Made by a program: the position numbers and the translations under genes
Origin: Lachnospiraceae bacterium
GTDB lineage: Bacteria; Bacillota; Clostridia; Lachnospirales; Lachnospiraceae
NCBI GenBank assembly: GCA_022790905.1
Contig: JAAVYC010000023.1
Coordinates: forward strand, 1-6,455
DNA: 6,455 nt
Direction of reading: 5' to 3'
Part shown: positions 6,085-6,455 of the stretch, one piece after another
How positions within the stretch are numbered: position 1 is the stretch's first letter
Layout: each line of letters begins with the position of its first letter
The notes under the pieces: generated by a model
What the model was told of the DNA's origin: nothing
Seen by the model: only the letters and a program-made list of their open reading frames with translations
The model's database searches: none

Positions 6085-6455
6085 CTACATTTCCCCGCAC
6101 ATTTTCACAACTGACTCATGCAAAAGCCTCCGAATGTATGGCGCAGCCTTCGCCGCATTTTCCTGCACTTCTATATGAGAAAGCGGATTCTCGGACATTC
6201 CCGCCGCCATATTCGTAATACAGGAAATTCCACAGATTCTCATTCCCATGTGATTTGCGGCAATCGCCTCACATGCGGTACTCATACCAACCGCAGATGC
6301 ACCTAAAATTTTCGCCGCACGCACTTCCGCAGGCGACTCATAATTCGGCCCTTTGAACTGACAGTAAATTCCCTCTTTTAGATCAAGCCCGATCTCTTTT
6401 GCGGTCTTTCTCAAGATCTCCTGCAAATCTCTGTCATAAATTTCGCTCATATCTG
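6085..6455 (-). CDS. Purine nucleoside phosphorylase, C-terminal part (5' end outside window)
   Basis: The visible 122 residues are the C-terminal part of a trimeric (class II, PunA/XapA-like) purine nucleoside phosphorylase, which splits purine nucleosides with phosphate into base and ribose 1-phosphate. The fragment starts at DMSEIYDRDL and carries GPNYESPAEVRA (the glutamate after Y corresponds to E201 of human PNP), VGMSTACEAIAA (human M219/S220 region) and GISCITNMAAGMSENPLSH. The asparagine of ITN corresponds to human N243, which favours 6-oxopurines (inosine, guanosine), and the final histidine to H257. The first visible ATG (6450) is internal, not the start: the frame stays open to the window edge and the family continues upstream. 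It is followed after 16 nt by the deaminase gene, whose 6-oxo products it could cleave. A methylthioinosine or MTA phosphorylase of the same superfamily is the main alternative. Confidence 0.92.
   Translation of the reverse strand, partial: DMSEIYDRDLQEILRKTAKEIGLDLKEGIYCQFKGPNYESPAEVRAAKILGASAVGMSTACEAIAANHMGMRICGISCITNMAAGMSENPLSHIEVQENAAKAAPYIRRLLHESVVKMCGEM

Overview
The window looks like ordinary chromosomal DNA of a low-to-moderate GC Firmicute. The alanyl-tRNA synthetase style, with a cysteine-rich insert after its GPCGPCSEIYYD segment, together with strong GGAGG ribosome binding sites and frequent TTG/GTG starts, suggests class Clostridia and probably Lachnospiraceae. That placement is inferred from sequence style; no search was run. 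All real genes lie on the minus strand, so the window reads from right (upstream) to left (downstream).

Upstream block (6455 to about 3498). This begins with the C-terminal part of a purine nucleoside phosphorylase that is cut by the window edge. Next comes an MTA/SAH-deaminase-type amidohydrolase 16 nt after its stop, then a metallo-beta-lactamase-fold hydrolase whose ATG overlaps the deaminase stop (ATGA), then ribonuclease HI after a 28-nt gap. The spacing implies one transcript. The first two genes make a coherent purine salvage pair: the deaminase converts adenosine-type thioethers or 5'-deoxyadenosine to 6-oxopurine nucleosides, which a 6-oxopurine phosphorylase can cleave. The role of the MBL protein is unknown.

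Middle block (3497 to 482). A non-coding stretch of about 145 nt carries a very good sigma-A-type promoter (TTGAAA, 17 nt, TATCAT with an extended -10 TG). The promoter drives a 47-residue single-span membrane protein that is easily missed, followed 31 nt later by alaS, which starts at TTG. There is no T-box leader in front of alaS. A hairpin with a T tract ends the unit just after the alaS stop.

Downstream end (440 to 1). The N-terminal 146 residues of a LytTR-type response regulator begin at a TTG start with a strong ribosome binding site. Its DNA-binding domain lies beyond the window.

I saw no mobile elements, CRISPR arrays, tRNA or rRNA genes. Nothing in the window amounts to a clearly new system. 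The best leads are the small membrane protein ahead of alaS, the MBL protein coupled to nucleoside salvage with its unusual active-site motif, and the cysteine cluster in AlaRS.
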